Assembly: GCF_026410255.1 (NCBI RefSeq)
Contig: NZ_JAPMLL010000004.1
Span: forward strand, 1 to 64,000
Origin: Xanthomarina sp. F1114
Lineage (GTDB): Bacteria; Bacteroidota; Bacteroidia; Flavobacteriales; Flavobacteriaceae
DNA: 64,000 bases
Reading direction: 5' to 3'
Part shown: in pieces, positions 7,953 through 15,548 of the stretch
How positions within the stretch are numbered: the first letter of the stretch is position 1
How the letters are laid out: every line of letters starts with the position of its first letter
Translations under genes and position numbers: made by a program
The notes under the pieces: model-generated
The model's input: only the letters and a program-made list of their open reading frames with translations
Database searches by the model: none
Told to the model about the DNA's origin: nothing

Positions 7953-8138
7953 TTACGTAAATAACCATTTTATTGAAGCAATAAATAAGATAAAGGCAAT
8001 AAAAGCAACTAAAATCCAAACACTACCTTTATAGTAACGTTTGTGAAGTTTTAAATCCTTTCTATAAGTATAAAAAATGGCTATTATAAAAACGATTGCA
8101 AATAAAACTCCAAAAACCAATTGTCCCTTTGTAAACAT
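7953..8138 (-). CDS. small two-helix membrane protein
   Basis: A 61-residue protein starting at the ATG at 8138 (MFTKGQLVFG). A longer reading from a TTG at 8156 adds six residues and is less likely. There are two hydrophobic helices, about 8-25 and 41-59, joined by a basic loop (TYRKDLKLHKRYYKG), so by the positive-inside rule the loop should be cytoplasmic. Short proteins of this shape are common in Flavobacteriaceae and have no known function. It is divergent from the MazG-like gene. Confidence 0.75.
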   Translation of the reverse strand: MFTKGQLVFGVLFAIVFIIAIFYTYRKDLKLHKRYYKGSVWILVAFIAFILFIASIKWLFT

Positions 8139-8269
8139 ATCCTTAATTTTAGGCAAAATTACGAAAACATTCCAATAAGATTTCTGTTTTATTGAATGAA
8201 AATATTAATTATGTATTTCTAGCTTCTTGTCTATTTAAAGATGAATCCGGATATAAAAATATTATGTAA

Positions 8270-8656
8270 ATGAAAGAAAAAATTGAAGCTGTAAAAGCTT
8301 TTCACACAGCCTTTAAAATAGGACACCGAGAAACTCCTAAAGCCGATCTTGGAATGAAGAAAAACATGTTGCGATATAAGTTAATGCGCGAAGAAAATGA
8401 AGAATATTTAGAAGTAGCAAATAACAACGATTTGGTTGAAGTTGCTGATGCTTTGGGAGATATGCTCTATATTTTATGTGGAACTATTATAGAACATGGT
8501 ATGCAACATAAAATAGATGAAGTTTTTGAAGAAATTCAACGTAGTAATATGAGTAAGCTTGGAGGAAACGGAGAGCCTATTTATCGTGAAGACGGCAAAG
8601 TGCTTAAAGGACCCCATTATTTTCAACCTAATATTGCCAGTATTCTTGAAAAATAA
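8270..8656 (+). CDS. MazG-like nucleoside triphosphate pyrophosphohydrolase
   Basis: A 128-residue all-alpha NTP-PPase. The metal-binding motifs are EENEE at residues 41-45 and EVADALGD at 57-64, the ExxE and ExxD pattern of the MazG/HisE superfamily. Residues 91-97 (RSNMSKL) match the basic segment seen in the phosphoribosyl-ATP pyrophosphohydrolase-like subfamily. It probably hydrolyses a (possibly non-canonical) NTP to NMP and PPi as house-cleaning. It is not in a histidine operon, so a HisE role is unlikely. Shares a bidirectional terminator with ilvE. Confidence 0.88.
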   Translation: MKEKIEAVKAFHTAFKIGHRETPKADLGMKKNMLRYKLMREENEEYLEVANNNDLVEVADALGDMLYILCGTIIEHGMQHKIDEVFEEIQRSNMSKLGGNGEPIYREDGKVLKGPHYFQPNIASILEK

Positions 8657-8679
8657 AAAAAAAAATTGATAGAAAATAA

Positions 8680-8707
8680 AAAACGACCATTTCAAATGGT
8701 CGTTTTT
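8680..8707. terminator. bidirectional terminator between the MazG-like gene and ilvE
   Basis: An 11-bp stem (8680-8690 with 8696-8706) with a 5-nt loop is flanked by A and T tracts, so it can stop transcripts of both convergent genes. Confidence 0.85.
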
Positions 8708-8780
8708 ATTAATCCAGATTCTATATCTTTTACATTTTTGGTTAAAAATTGCTTGCTGAGTATTTAAACAAGATTAGCAT

Positions 8781-9854
8781 CTATAAAACAACTTCGTGTC
8801 TCCAACCATGTTTATCTTCTGCTAAATTATTTTGAATTTCTTCTAATTGCTTTTTAAACATGTTGGCAAATGAGTTTTCACTCTCCGGAATTTCAAATAC
8901 TTCATTTCCGTGTTCAAAAGCAGAAATAGGGCTTACAACAGCTGCAGTTCCAGCTCCAAAAATTTCTTTTAAACTCCCATTTCTGGCAGCTTCTTTTATT
9001 TCTGTAACTGGTACACGTTTAACATCAACCTTAATACCGTTGTCTTCAGCTAATTGAATAATACTCCTTCTAGTAATGCCATCTAAAATTCTATCGCTAG
9101 TTGGTGCAGTTACTAAGGTGTCATTTATTCTAAAAAAGATGTTCATGGTTCCAGCTTCTTCTAAAAACTCATGAGTATTTGCATCTGTCCATATAATTTG
9201 CTGGTATCCTTTTTCTTGAGCTAAAGTGGTTGGATAAAACTGAGCAGCATAGTTTCCTGCAGCTTTAGCAAATCCAACACCTCCATTTGCCGAGCGACTA
9301 TATTTTTCAGCAAATAAAACGCGTACTTTACCAGAATAATAGGCTTTTGCAGGCGAACAAATTATCATAAAACGATAAGAATTTGCTGGCGATGCAGAAA
9401 TAGCAGGCTCTGTTGCTATAACAAAAGGTCTTATATATAAAGAGTTTCCTAACCCAGGTTGAATCCAATCGGCATCCATTTGTAATAAGGTTTCCAATCC
9501 TTTAAAAAAATATTCTTTAGGAAATTCAGGCATCGCTAATCTAGCAGAAGACTTATTAATTCTACTATGGTTATCCTCTGGTCTAAACAACCAAACTTTA
9601 CCTGCTTCATCTTTATAAGCTTTCATACCTTCAAAAACAGCTTGTCCATAATGGAATACTCTTGCCGAAGGCTCGAAAGACAAGGCTTGATAAGGCATAA
9701 TTTTGGGTTGTTGCCATTTGCCATCAATAAAATCGCAAACAAACATATGATCTGTAAAAGTCCTTCCAAAAGTTAAGTTTTCAAAATCGACATTTTTAAT
9801 CTTGGAAGTTTCAGATTTTTGAATGTTTAAGGGGATATTTAAGGGGTTTATCAT
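8781..9854 (-). CDS. ilvE: branched-chain amino acid aminotransferase
   Basis: A 357-residue fold-type IV PLP enzyme of the class IIa BCAT group (mitochondrial/Bacteroidetes type, longer than E. coli IlvE). The PLP Schiff-base lysine is Lys197 in GFAKAAGNYAA. Other family segments are FEGMKAY, RPFVIATEP, EEAGTMNIFF and DGITRRSI. It catalyses the last step of Leu, Ile and Val synthesis and the first of their breakdown, in the cytoplasm with 2-oxoglutarate. Monocistronic and divergent from the DUF4920 lipoprotein gene. Confidence 0.96.
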   Translation of the reverse strand: MINPLNIPLNIQKSETSKIKNVDFENLTFGRTFTDHMFVCDFIDGKWQQPKIMPYQALSFEPSARVFHYGQAVFEGMKAYKDEAGKVWLFRPEDNHSRINKSSARLAMPEFPKEYFFKGLETLLQMDADWIQPGLGNSLYIRPFVIATEPAISASPANSYRFMIICSPAKAYYSGKVRVLFAEKYSRSANGGVGFAKAAGNYAAQFYPTTLAQEKGYQQIIWTDANTHEFLEEAGTMNIFFRINDTLVTAPTSDRILDGITRRSIIQLAEDNGIKVDVKRVPVTEIKEAARNGSLKEIFGAGTAAVVSPISAFEHGNEVFEIPESENSFANMFKKQLEEIQNNLAEDKHGWRHEVVL

Positions 9855-9927
9855 GACATTATTTTTGTTACGCGAATTTAAAGAAATTATGCTTTATAAA
9901 AAACCAAAACGTTTTTTATAAAATACG

Positions 9928-9935
9928 TATCTTTG
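9928..9935 (+). promoter_or_regulatory. putative -7 element (TATCTTTG) of the DUF4920 operon
   Basis: TATCTTTG matches TAnnTTTG, 30 bp before the ATG at 9966. A TTG inside it at 9933 would extend the lipoprotein N-terminally, but the promoter match and the signal peptide both favour the later ATG. Confidence 0.55.
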
Positions 9936-9965
9936 TCGGTAAGCTCAATCAAATTTATAATTATT

Positions 9966-10472
9966 ATGAAGCATATTTTAACACTTTTTCTTTTTGCAAC
10001 ACTAATTAGTTCTTGTAAAAATAATAATACTGAAACCCCTGAAATTTCTGAAGATAAAAAGGAAATATCATATCTTTCTTTTGGCGAAAAAATTGATGCA
10101 GACCAAGCTGTAGAGCTTGTTTCTATTGCAGAGGACTATAAAAACATGAAAGTAGGAGATAGTGTTTCTACAAAATTAATTGGGAAAGTAGATCAGGTTT
10201 GTCAGGCTAAAGGCTGCTGGATGAAAATGGATTTAGGAAATGATGAGCAGGTAATGGTAAAGTTTAAAGACTACGGTTTTTTTATGCCTAAAAATATCGC
10301 AGGGAAAGATGTTATTATAGACGGAGAAGCTTTTGTAAGCGAATTATCTGTTGAAGAATTACGTCATTATGCCGAGGATGCTGGAAAATCTGAAGAAGAA
10401 ATTGCAGCTATTACAGAACCTCGACGCACTTATTCTTTTGTTGCAAATGGAGCACTTTTAATAGAAGAATAA
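9966..10472 (+). CDS. DUF4920 family lipoprotein
   Basis: A 168-residue lipoprotein starting at ATG 9966, with signal MKHILTLFLFATLISSC and lipidation at Cys17. The mature domain matches DUF4920: KVGDSVSTKLIGKVDQVCQAKGCWMKMDLG (quoted in part: VCQAKGCWMKM), with a VCxxxGCW cysteine pair that may bind metal or form a disulfide, then an OB-like beta barrel. The stop codon directly abuts the ATG of the next gene, so the two are translationally coupled. Function is not established; the Cys pair and the heme-motif neighbour suggest a periplasmic metal or redox role (inference). Confidence 0.85.
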   Translation: MKHILTLFLFATLISSCKNNNTETPEISEDKKEISYLSFGEKIDADQAVELVSIAEDYKNMKVGDSVSTKLIGKVDQVCQAKGCWMKMDLGNDEQVMVKFKDYGFFMPKNIAGKDVIIDGEAFVSELSVEELRHYAEDAGKSEEEIAAITEPRRTYSFVANGALLIEE

Positions 10473-10910
10473 ATGAAAGTTTTAATTTTAAGTATGTCTC
10501 TGGTATTTTTTGTTTTAAGTTGTAAACAGGTCGATAAATCTCTGGAAATAGAGAAAGAAGAAGTTGTTTACGATATGTATCAGCCTTCTGAAATGGCCAA
10601 TCTTATGAACGAGATGTATGCCCAGAATTTAGAAGTTAAACAAGATATACTTGCTGGTAAAATTCCAACCGAGTTTCCTTTGGATTTTTTGAAAATCCAT
10701 ACTGCAGAAATGTCAGAATTTAAAAGTAGAAACGAAACTTTTCAAAGTTTTTCTAAACTTTTTATAGAAAGTGAAAAGGAGATCTTTAATACAGAATCTC
10801 AAATCCCTGTTGAAGAACGTTTCAATAATATGGTTAATCTATGTATTTCTTGCCATCAAACAGAATGCACAGGGCCTATTTCTAGAATTCAAAAACTGAT
10901 AATTAAATAG
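10473..10910 (+). CDS. lipoprotein with a single CxxCH heme-binding motif
   Basis: A 145-residue protein with a lipoprotein signal (LVFFVLSC, Cys17) and a mostly helical mature part. Near the C terminus is CISCH (residues about 124-128) followed by QTECTGP, the typical c-type heme attachment pattern, so a small membrane-attached cytochrome c is likely. Helices before the motif rather than after it resemble the cytochrome c' (class II) layout, where the heme motif is C-terminal. It starts immediately after the DUF4920 stop and runs into mnmD 3 bp downstream, forming a three-gene operon. Confidence 0.75.
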   Translation: MKVLILSMSLVFFVLSCKQVDKSLEIEKEEVVYDMYQPSEMANLMNEMYAQNLEVKQDILAGKIPTEFPLDFLKIHTAEMSEFKSRNETFQSFSKLFIESEKEIFNTESQIPVEERFNNMVNLCISCHQTECTGPISRIQKLIIK

Positions 10911-10913
10911 CTT

Positions 10914-11597
10914 TTGGAACGTAAAATCATCACCACTGCAGATGGTTCTAAAACAATTCAACTTGTAGATTTAGACGAACAATACCATTCGCTTCATGGG
11001 GCATTACAAGAATCGGAGTACGTTTTTATCAAGCAAGGCTTGCAGCATGTTATTCAGGATAAGCATAACCAAACTAATTCTATTTCTATATTAGAAATTG
11101 GCTTTGGCACCGGATTAAATGCCATGACAACCTTGGCCAAAACTAAAAATTGCCAAACACCTATAAGCTATGTGGGTGTAGAAGCATATCCTATTTCGGC
11201 AGAAGAGGTTTTAGAACTTAATTACAATAATTTATTCTTAGACGCCAATATCAACGAGTTATATAAAGATATTCATTCTTGTTCCTGGGAAAAACCTGTA
11301 AAAATAACTCCGTATTTCACCCTAGAAAAGCAACAGAAAAGTTTTAATGAGATTGCAGATAAAAATGTTTATAATCTTATTTATTTTGATGCTTTTGGGC
11401 CTCGAATTCAACCCGAATTATGGATAGAATCCGTGTTTAAGACTATGTTTGACTCGTTAAAAGAAGATGGTGTTTTAGTTACTTATTCGGCAAAAGGAAG
11501 TGTGCGTCGTGCAATGCAATCAGTTGGGTTTTTGGTAGAAAAACTCCCTGGTCCTCCGGGTAAGCGTGAAATGTTAAGAGCTCTGAGAGGCTCTTAA
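10914..11597 (+). CDS. mnmD: tRNA U34 (mnm5s2U) methyltransferase MnmD
   Basis: A 227-residue SAM-dependent methyltransferase corresponding to the N-terminal half of bifunctional MnmC (DUF752). The SAM loop is LEIGFGTGLNAM (about 60-71) and the substrate-side motif is FDAFGPRIQPELW (about 158-170). It methylates 5-aminomethyl-2-thiouridine at the wobble position to mnm5s2U. There is no FAD oxidase half, as usual in stand-alone MnmD. The best start is the TTG at 10914, 3 bp after the preceding stop; no ATG exists near the conserved N terminus. Confidence 0.92.
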   Translation: MERKIITTADGSKTIQLVDLDEQYHSLHGALQESEYVFIKQGLQHVIQDKHNQTNSISILEIGFGTGLNAMTTLAKTKNCQTPISYVGVEAYPISAEEVLELNYNNLFLDANINELYKDIHSCSWEKPVKITPYFTLEKQQKSFNEIADKNVYNLIYFDAFGPRIQPELWIESVFKTMFDSLKEDGVLVTYSAKGSVRRAMQSVGFLVEKLPGPPGKREMLRALRGS

Positions 11598-11776
11598 CAT
11601 TCGGAGAGTTTTTACGAGTCAAATGCTTCGTGGAACTAAGTCTTCAATTGCTTCATAGTGAGACAAACCTCCAAAGTTTTCTCAAAAACGGCATAAAACA
11701 CTTCGGTCTTTCTATAAACTTTAGTTAAATCTGTTAAACCTAATCTAAAGTGTCTGTAAAAGGTGAGTCAATTCTG

Positions 11777-11784
11777 TATCTTTA
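11777..11784 (+). promoter_or_regulatory. weak -7 element (TATCTTTA) of the SDR epimerase gene
   Basis: One mismatch to TAnnTTTG, ending 14 bp before the ATG. The preceding 11598-11776 shows nothing else of note. Confidence 0.3.
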
Positions 11785-11798
11785 AATAAAAATTGACA

Positions 11799-12701
11799 AT
11801 GAAAGTTTTAATTACAGGAGCAACAGGATTGGTTGGGAAAGCTATCGTGACTCAATGTAAAAAACATAATATATCTGTACATTATTTAAGCACCTCAAAA
11901 TCAAAGATTGTAACTACAGAAAATTATAAAGGGTTTTATTGGAATCCCGATACGCAGGAAATCGATATTGCTTGTTTTAAGGGCGTAGACGCTATTATTA
12001 ATTTGGCTGGAGCGCCTATTTCTAAACGATGGACAAAAAGTTATAAACAAAGCATAATAAACAGTAGATTAGATTCTTTGCATCTACTAAAGTCAATCAT
12101 TGAGAAAGAAAAAATAAATATTAAGCAATTAATTTCTGCAAGTGCAATTGGAATTTATCCAGACTCTATAATTAATTATTATGATGAAAGTGCTACTGCC
12201 ATCTCATTAGGTTTTCTGGGGGAAGTTGCGGACTCTTGGGAAAAAGCAGCTGATGAATTTTCCGACTTAGGGATACCAGTCACAAAAATTAGAATTGGTT
12301 TAGTTATGGATTCTAAAGAAGGCGCATTGCCTCAAATGATAAAACCAATAAAATTAGGAGTAGGAGCAGCTTTTGGAAGTGGACTTCAATGGCAATCCTG
12401 GATTCATAAAAAGGATTTGGCACGAATTTTTATTTATACCTTAGAAAATAAATTAGAAGGAGTATTTAACGGGGTTGCACCAAATCCAGTTACCAATCTA
12501 GACTTAACTAAGGCTATAGCCAATAAACTCGATAAGCCTTTATGGTTACCAAATATTCCAAAGTTTATTATGAAATTGGTTTTAGGAGAGATGCATGTGC
12601 TGCTTTTTGAAAGCCAAAGAGTGTGTTCAAAAAAGATTATAGATACAGGTTTTGATTATCGCTACGTAAACCTCAGGCCTGCATTAGAAGATTTATTATA
12701 A
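11799..12701 (+). CDS. TIGR01777 family NAD(P)-binding epimerase (SDR39U1-like)
   Basis: A 300-residue atypical short-chain dehydrogenase/reductase. The N-terminal nucleotide loop is ITGATGLVGKAI, followed by the family landmarks NLAGAPISKRW (about 67-77), SASAIGIYP (about 110-118) with the active-site Tyr, and KIRIGLVMD. The C-terminal region ends in DUF1731 (RVCSKKIIDTGFDYRY). Substrate unknown; the family is distantly related to nucleotide-sugar epimerases. Start is ATG 11799; a TTG two codons upstream is less likely. Shares a bidirectional terminator with the YceI gene. Confidence 0.9.
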   Translation: MKVLITGATGLVGKAIVTQCKKHNISVHYLSTSKSKIVTTENYKGFYWNPDTQEIDIACFKGVDAIINLAGAPISKRWTKSYKQSIINSRLDSLHLLKSIIEKEKINIKQLISASAIGIYPDSIINYYDESATAISLGFLGEVADSWEKAADEFSDLGIPVTKIRIGLVMDSKEGALPQMIKPIKLGVGAAFGSGLQWQSWIHKKDLARIFIYTLENKLEGVFNGVAPNPVTNLDLTKAIANKLDKPLWLPNIPKFIMKLVLGEMHVLLFESQRVCSKKIIDTGFDYRYVNLRPALEDLL

Positions 12702-12702
12702 A

Positions 12703-12736
12703 AAAAACCGTTACAAATAAAATTGCAACGGTTTTT
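12703..12736. terminator. bidirectional terminator between the epimerase and YceI genes
   Basis: A 10-bp stem (12703-12712 with 12727-12736) begins 1 bp after the epimerase stop codon and is flanked by A and T tracts, so it can serve both convergent genes. Confidence 0.85.
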
Positions 12737-12762
12737 TAATATGTTTTAAAGTAATAAAACCC

Positions 12763-13419
12763 TTAAGATTTTGTTGCTTTCACATCTATTTTAAGTTCCA
12801 TTCCATCGTTAATAAACTTGTCTCCTAAGTTATCAAAGAAAGATTTAGAACCATATTTTACATTCCATTTAGAACGATCGATAGTAAAAACTTCACTAGT
12901 TATAGCTACAGAGTCTCCATTTTGGTTAATTACCACAGGAATTGTAATGTTGTTAGAAACATCTTTCATTTTTAAATTACCAGACAACATAGATTTACCA
13001 TCTACAGTTTCCAATTTAGTAACCTCAAACGCTGCAGCTGGGTATTTTTCTACATCAAAAAAGTCAGGACTTTTTAGATGACCAGTTAATTTACCATGGT
13101 TTTCATCATCTTCAGGAATATCTTGTACATAAATAGAATTCATATCTATTAAAAATGTACCACTTTCTAAAACTCCGTTATGAATAGTAAAAACACCATT
13201 TTCAATATCTATAGTTCCATGGTGAGTTCCTGTAGGTTTATGCCCTTTCCATGTAATGCTAGAAGCATCTGTGTCAACTTTATATTTTGTTGAAACATCT
13301 GTTGTTTCAGCAGCAGTTTCAGCTTCAGTTGTAGTAGCCTCTTGTGCCTTATCTTTGCAACTTGTAAAAGCGAATGTCATTGCTACAACCGTTAAGATTG
13401 TAAAAAACTTTGTTTTCAT
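12763..13419 (-). CDS. YceI family lipoprotein
   Basis: A 218-residue protein starting at ATG 13419; an upstream alternative start at 13452 puts 11 extra residues before the signal peptide. Signal residues 1-21 end in AFTSC (lipobox). A Thr/Ala/Glu-rich linker follows, then a YceI lipocalin-like domain: KYKVDTDASSITWKGHK, GVFTIHNG, LTGHLKSPDFFDVEKYP, and KDVSNNITIPV. YceI proteins bind isoprenoid-type lipids in the periplasm. A TATTTTTG -7 candidate lies on the minus strand at 13450-13457. Confidence 0.94.
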   Translation of the reverse strand: MKTKFFTILTVVAMTFAFTSCKDKAQEATTTEAETAAETTDVSTKYKVDTDASSITWKGHKPTGTHHGTIDIENGVFTIHNGVLESGTFLIDMNSIYVQDIPEDDENHGKLTGHLKSPDFFDVEKYPAAAFEVTKLETVDGKSMLSGNLKMKDVSNNITIPVVINQNGDSVAITSEVFTIDRSKWNVKYGSKSFFDNLGDKFINDGMELKIDVKATKS

Positions 13420-13449
13420 AGTAATAATTTTATTTATAGTGTTAATTGG

Positions 13450-13457
13450 CAAAAATA
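13450..13457 (-). promoter_or_regulatory. putative -7 element (TATTTTTG) of the YceI gene
   Basis: Minus-strand TATTTTTG fits TAnnTTTG, 30 bp before the ATG at 13419. No clear -33 TTG. Confidence 0.4.
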
Positions 13458-13511
13458 GGTATTTATAGATGAATAAATTCTAAAAGAAATATTAAAATTA
13501 TTTGATGACAT

Positions 13512-13544
13512 TTTGACATTTTTACAATAATGGCAGTACTTTTG
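13512..13544 (+). promoter_or_regulatory. putative promoter of grpE-dnaJ
   Basis: TTTG at 13512-13515 and TACTTTTG at 13537-13544 with 21 bp between them fit the Bacteroidetes housekeeping promoter. The transcript leader would be about 37 nt. No CIRCE inverted repeat is visible. Confidence 0.6.
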
Positions 13545-13587
13545 CCTTTTCAAAAGAAGTATTAAAAATAATTTATGTGATACGACT

Positions 13588-14112
13588 ATGAGTAAGAAAG
13601 ATAAAAATGTAGATATGAATCCTGAACACGCTGAAGAACAGGTTGTTGATCAGGTAGAGCTAAGTAATGAAGAAAGGCTTGAAGAGGAATTAAAATTAGA
13701 AAAAGATAAATTTTTACGTTTGTTTGCAGAGTTTGAAAATTATAAAAGACGAACTGCTAAAGAGCGTATCGATTTGTTTAAAACTGCAAGTGAAGACGTT
13801 ATGTTGGCTTTATTACCAATTTTAGACGATTTTGACAGAGCCTATACTGAAATTTCTAAAACTGAAGAAAAAGGCTTATTAAAAGGAGTGGAATTAATTA
13901 GAAATAAATTAAAAAACACCCTTGAAAGTAAAGGTTTAGAAGAAGTAGTTTTAGTTTCTGGAGATGCTTTTAATGCAGACAATCACGAAGCAATTACTCA
14001 AATACCTGCACCAACTGACGATTTAAAAGGAAAAATTGTAGATGTGGTTGAAAAAGGGTATAAGTTAGGCGATAAGACAATTAGATTTCCAAAAGTAGTT
14101 ATAGGACAATAA
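13588..14112 (+). CDS. grpE: nucleotide exchange factor GrpE
   Basis: A 174-residue DnaK co-chaperone. The acidic N terminus leads into a long coiled coil (about 25-80: [18 protein letters not shown], then [14 protein letters not shown]), followed by a C-terminal beta domain with the family ending [13 protein letters not shown]. It drives ADP release from DnaK. dnaJ starts 1 bp after the stop codon. dnaK is not in this window. Confidence 0.97.
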   Translation: MSKKDKNVDMNPEHAEEQVVDQVELSNEERLEEELKLEKDKFLRLFAEFENYKRRTAKERIDLFKTASEDVMLALLPILDDFDRAYTEISKTEEKGLLKGVELIRNKLKNTLESKGLEEVVLVSGDAFNADNHEAITQIPAPTDDLKGKIVDVVEKGYKLGDKTIRFPKVVIGQ

Positions 14113-14113
14113 G

Positions 14114-15247
14114 ATGACAAAACGAGATTATTACGAGATATTAAAGATAGACAAAACAGCCACTGCTGCCGAAATTAAAAAGGCATACAGAAAAAAGGCT
14201 TTGAAATATCATCCAGATAAGAATCCAGATGATAAAGAAGCCGAAACAAAATTTAAAGAAGCAGCTGAAGCATACGAAGTATTAAGTAATGCTGACAAAA
14301 AAGCACGTTACGATCAATTTGGACATCAAGCCTTTGATGGTAATGGTGGCTTTGGTGGTGGTAATATGAATATGGACGACATATTCAGCCAGTTCGGAGA
14401 TATCTTTGGAGGTGCTTTTGGTGGCGGAGGCGGATTCTCTGGTTTTGGTGGAGGAAGTGGCTTTGGAGGTCAGCAACGTCGTGTAAAAGGTAGCAACCTG
14501 CGTATTCGTGTTAAATTAACATTAGAAGAAATTGCTAATGGTGTAGAGAAAAAAGTAAAAGTAAAACGTAAAGTTCAAGCTAAAGGTACTACTTACAAAA
14601 CATGTAGTGCTTGTCAAGGATCTGGACAAGTTACACGTGTTACAAATACTATTTTAGGTCGTATGCAAACAGCAACCACTTGTACTACCTGTGGAGGTGC
14701 TGGACAAACTATAGACAAAAAGCCAGACGGAGCAGATTCTCATGGATTAATAGTAAAAGAAGAAACAGTTTCTATTAAAATTCCAGCAGGAGTTGTAGAA
14801 GGTATGCAATTAAAAGTTTCAGGTAAAGGAAACGAAGCTCCAGGTAATGGTATTTCGGGAGATTTACTTGTAGCTATAGAAGAAGAAAGACACGACTCTT
14901 TACAACGTGAAGGCGATAATTTACATTATGATTTATATGTAAGTTATCCAGATGCAGTACTTGGTACGTCTAAAGAAATTGATACAGTTACTGGAAAAGT
15001 GCGTATTAAAGTAGAAGCTGGCGTGCAATCTGGAAAAATATTGCGATTAAGAGGAAAAGGCATTCCAAGTATTAACGGATATGGAAAAGGAGACTTATTA
15101 GTACATGTTAATGTATGGACACCAAAAACATTAAGTAAGCAACAAAAAGACTTTTTTGAATCCATGAGAGATGATGAACATTTTACGCCAAAGCCGGAAA
15201 GTTCAGACAAATCTTTCTTCGAAAAAGTTAAAGATATGTTTACCTAA
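14114..15247 (+). CDS. dnaJ: chaperone DnaJ with a reduced zinc-finger region
   Basis: A 377-residue Hsp40. The J domain (about 4-68) has the HPD motif in [10 protein letters not shown]; a Gly/Phe-rich stretch spans about 75-122; two C-terminal substrate-binding domains follow (about 130-360). Canonical type I DnaJ has four CxxCxGxG repeats. Only two are present here, CSACQGSG at 164 and CTTCGGAG at 190, enough for one zinc site. The segment between them is continuous and well ordered, so this looks like a lineage-specific reduction rather than damage. Forms an operon with grpE. Confidence 0.96.
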   Translation: MTKRDYYEILKIDKTATAAEIKKAYRKKALKYHPDKNPDDKEAETKFKEAAEAYEVLSNADKKARYDQFGHQAFDGNGGFGGGNMNMDDIFSQFGDIFGGAFGGGGGFSGFGGGSGFGGQQRRVKGSNLRIRVKLTLEEIANGVEKKVKVKRKVQAKGTTYKTCSACQGSGQVTRVTNTILGRMQTATTCTTCGGAGQTIDKKPDGADSHGLIVKEETVSIKIPAGVVEGMQLKVSGKGNEAPGNGISGDLLVAIEEERHDSLQREGDNLHYDLYVSYPDAVLGTSKEIDTVTGKVRIKVEAGVQSGKILRLRGKGIPSINGYGKGDLLVHVNVWTPKTLSKQQKDFFESMRDDEHFTPKPESSDKSFFEKVKDMFT

Positions 15248-15264
15248 AATAATTCAACCTTATT

Positions 15265-15292
15265 AAACCCACTATAAACAGTGGGTTTTTTT
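15265..15292 (+). terminator. Rho-independent terminator after dnaJ
   Basis: A 9-bp stem (15265-15273 with 15280-15288), 6-nt loop and trailing T tract, 18 bp past the dnaJ stop codon. Confidence 0.88.
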
Positions 15293-15343
15293 GTTTTAAG
15301 AAACTTATTTATTCTTAATTTTCATTTGTTTATTAAAAAACAC

Positions 15344-15351
15344 TATCTTTG
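15344..15351 (+). promoter_or_regulatory. putative -7 element (TATCTTTG) within the dnaJ-ABC gap
   Basis: TATCTTTG is an exact TAnnTTTG match with TTTG at 15325-15328 upstream. The 15-bp spacing is shorter than the usual 17-23 bp, so support is moderate. It points into a region with two further terminator-like hairpins and no open frame. Confidence 0.4.
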
Positions 15352-15356
15352 AGATA

Positions 15357-15446
15357 TCACTATTTTTAAATAGTGGTTTTTTTCTTTTTCATAGCAATTT
15401 TTTCCCATCCTAAAATAGAAGATATTTCAGGGTGGGTTTTGTTTTT
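15357..15446 (+). ncRNA. candidate small RNA or untranslated leader with two hairpins
   Basis: Between dnaJ and the ABC exporter lie two additional plus-strand hairpins: 15357-15376 (about 8 bp) with a T7 tract after it, and 15404-15436 (8 bp with one U-G pair, then a 5-bp inner stem) followed by TTTTGTTTTT. A TAnnTTTG element sits just upstream and no open frame with an ATG is present. Either a short stable RNA is made here, or these are backup terminators of grpE-dnaJ, or an attenuator leader of the ABC genes. I do not recognise a named RNA family. Confidence 0.35.
15404..15446 (+). terminator. second strong terminator-like hairpin before the ABC genes
   Basis: CCCATCCT pairs with AGGGTGGG (one U-G pair), the stem continues after an A/C mismatch with five more pairs, and a T-rich tract follows. 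It ends 102 bp before the ABC ATPase start. Confidence 0.7.
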
Positions 15447-15548
15447 ATAGACCAGTTTTATTGTAGTACTAATTTATAGACTTATATTAGGGATTACGTT
15501 CGCACATTTAATATCTTTACGGTACTATTTTCAAAACAACACACTTTT

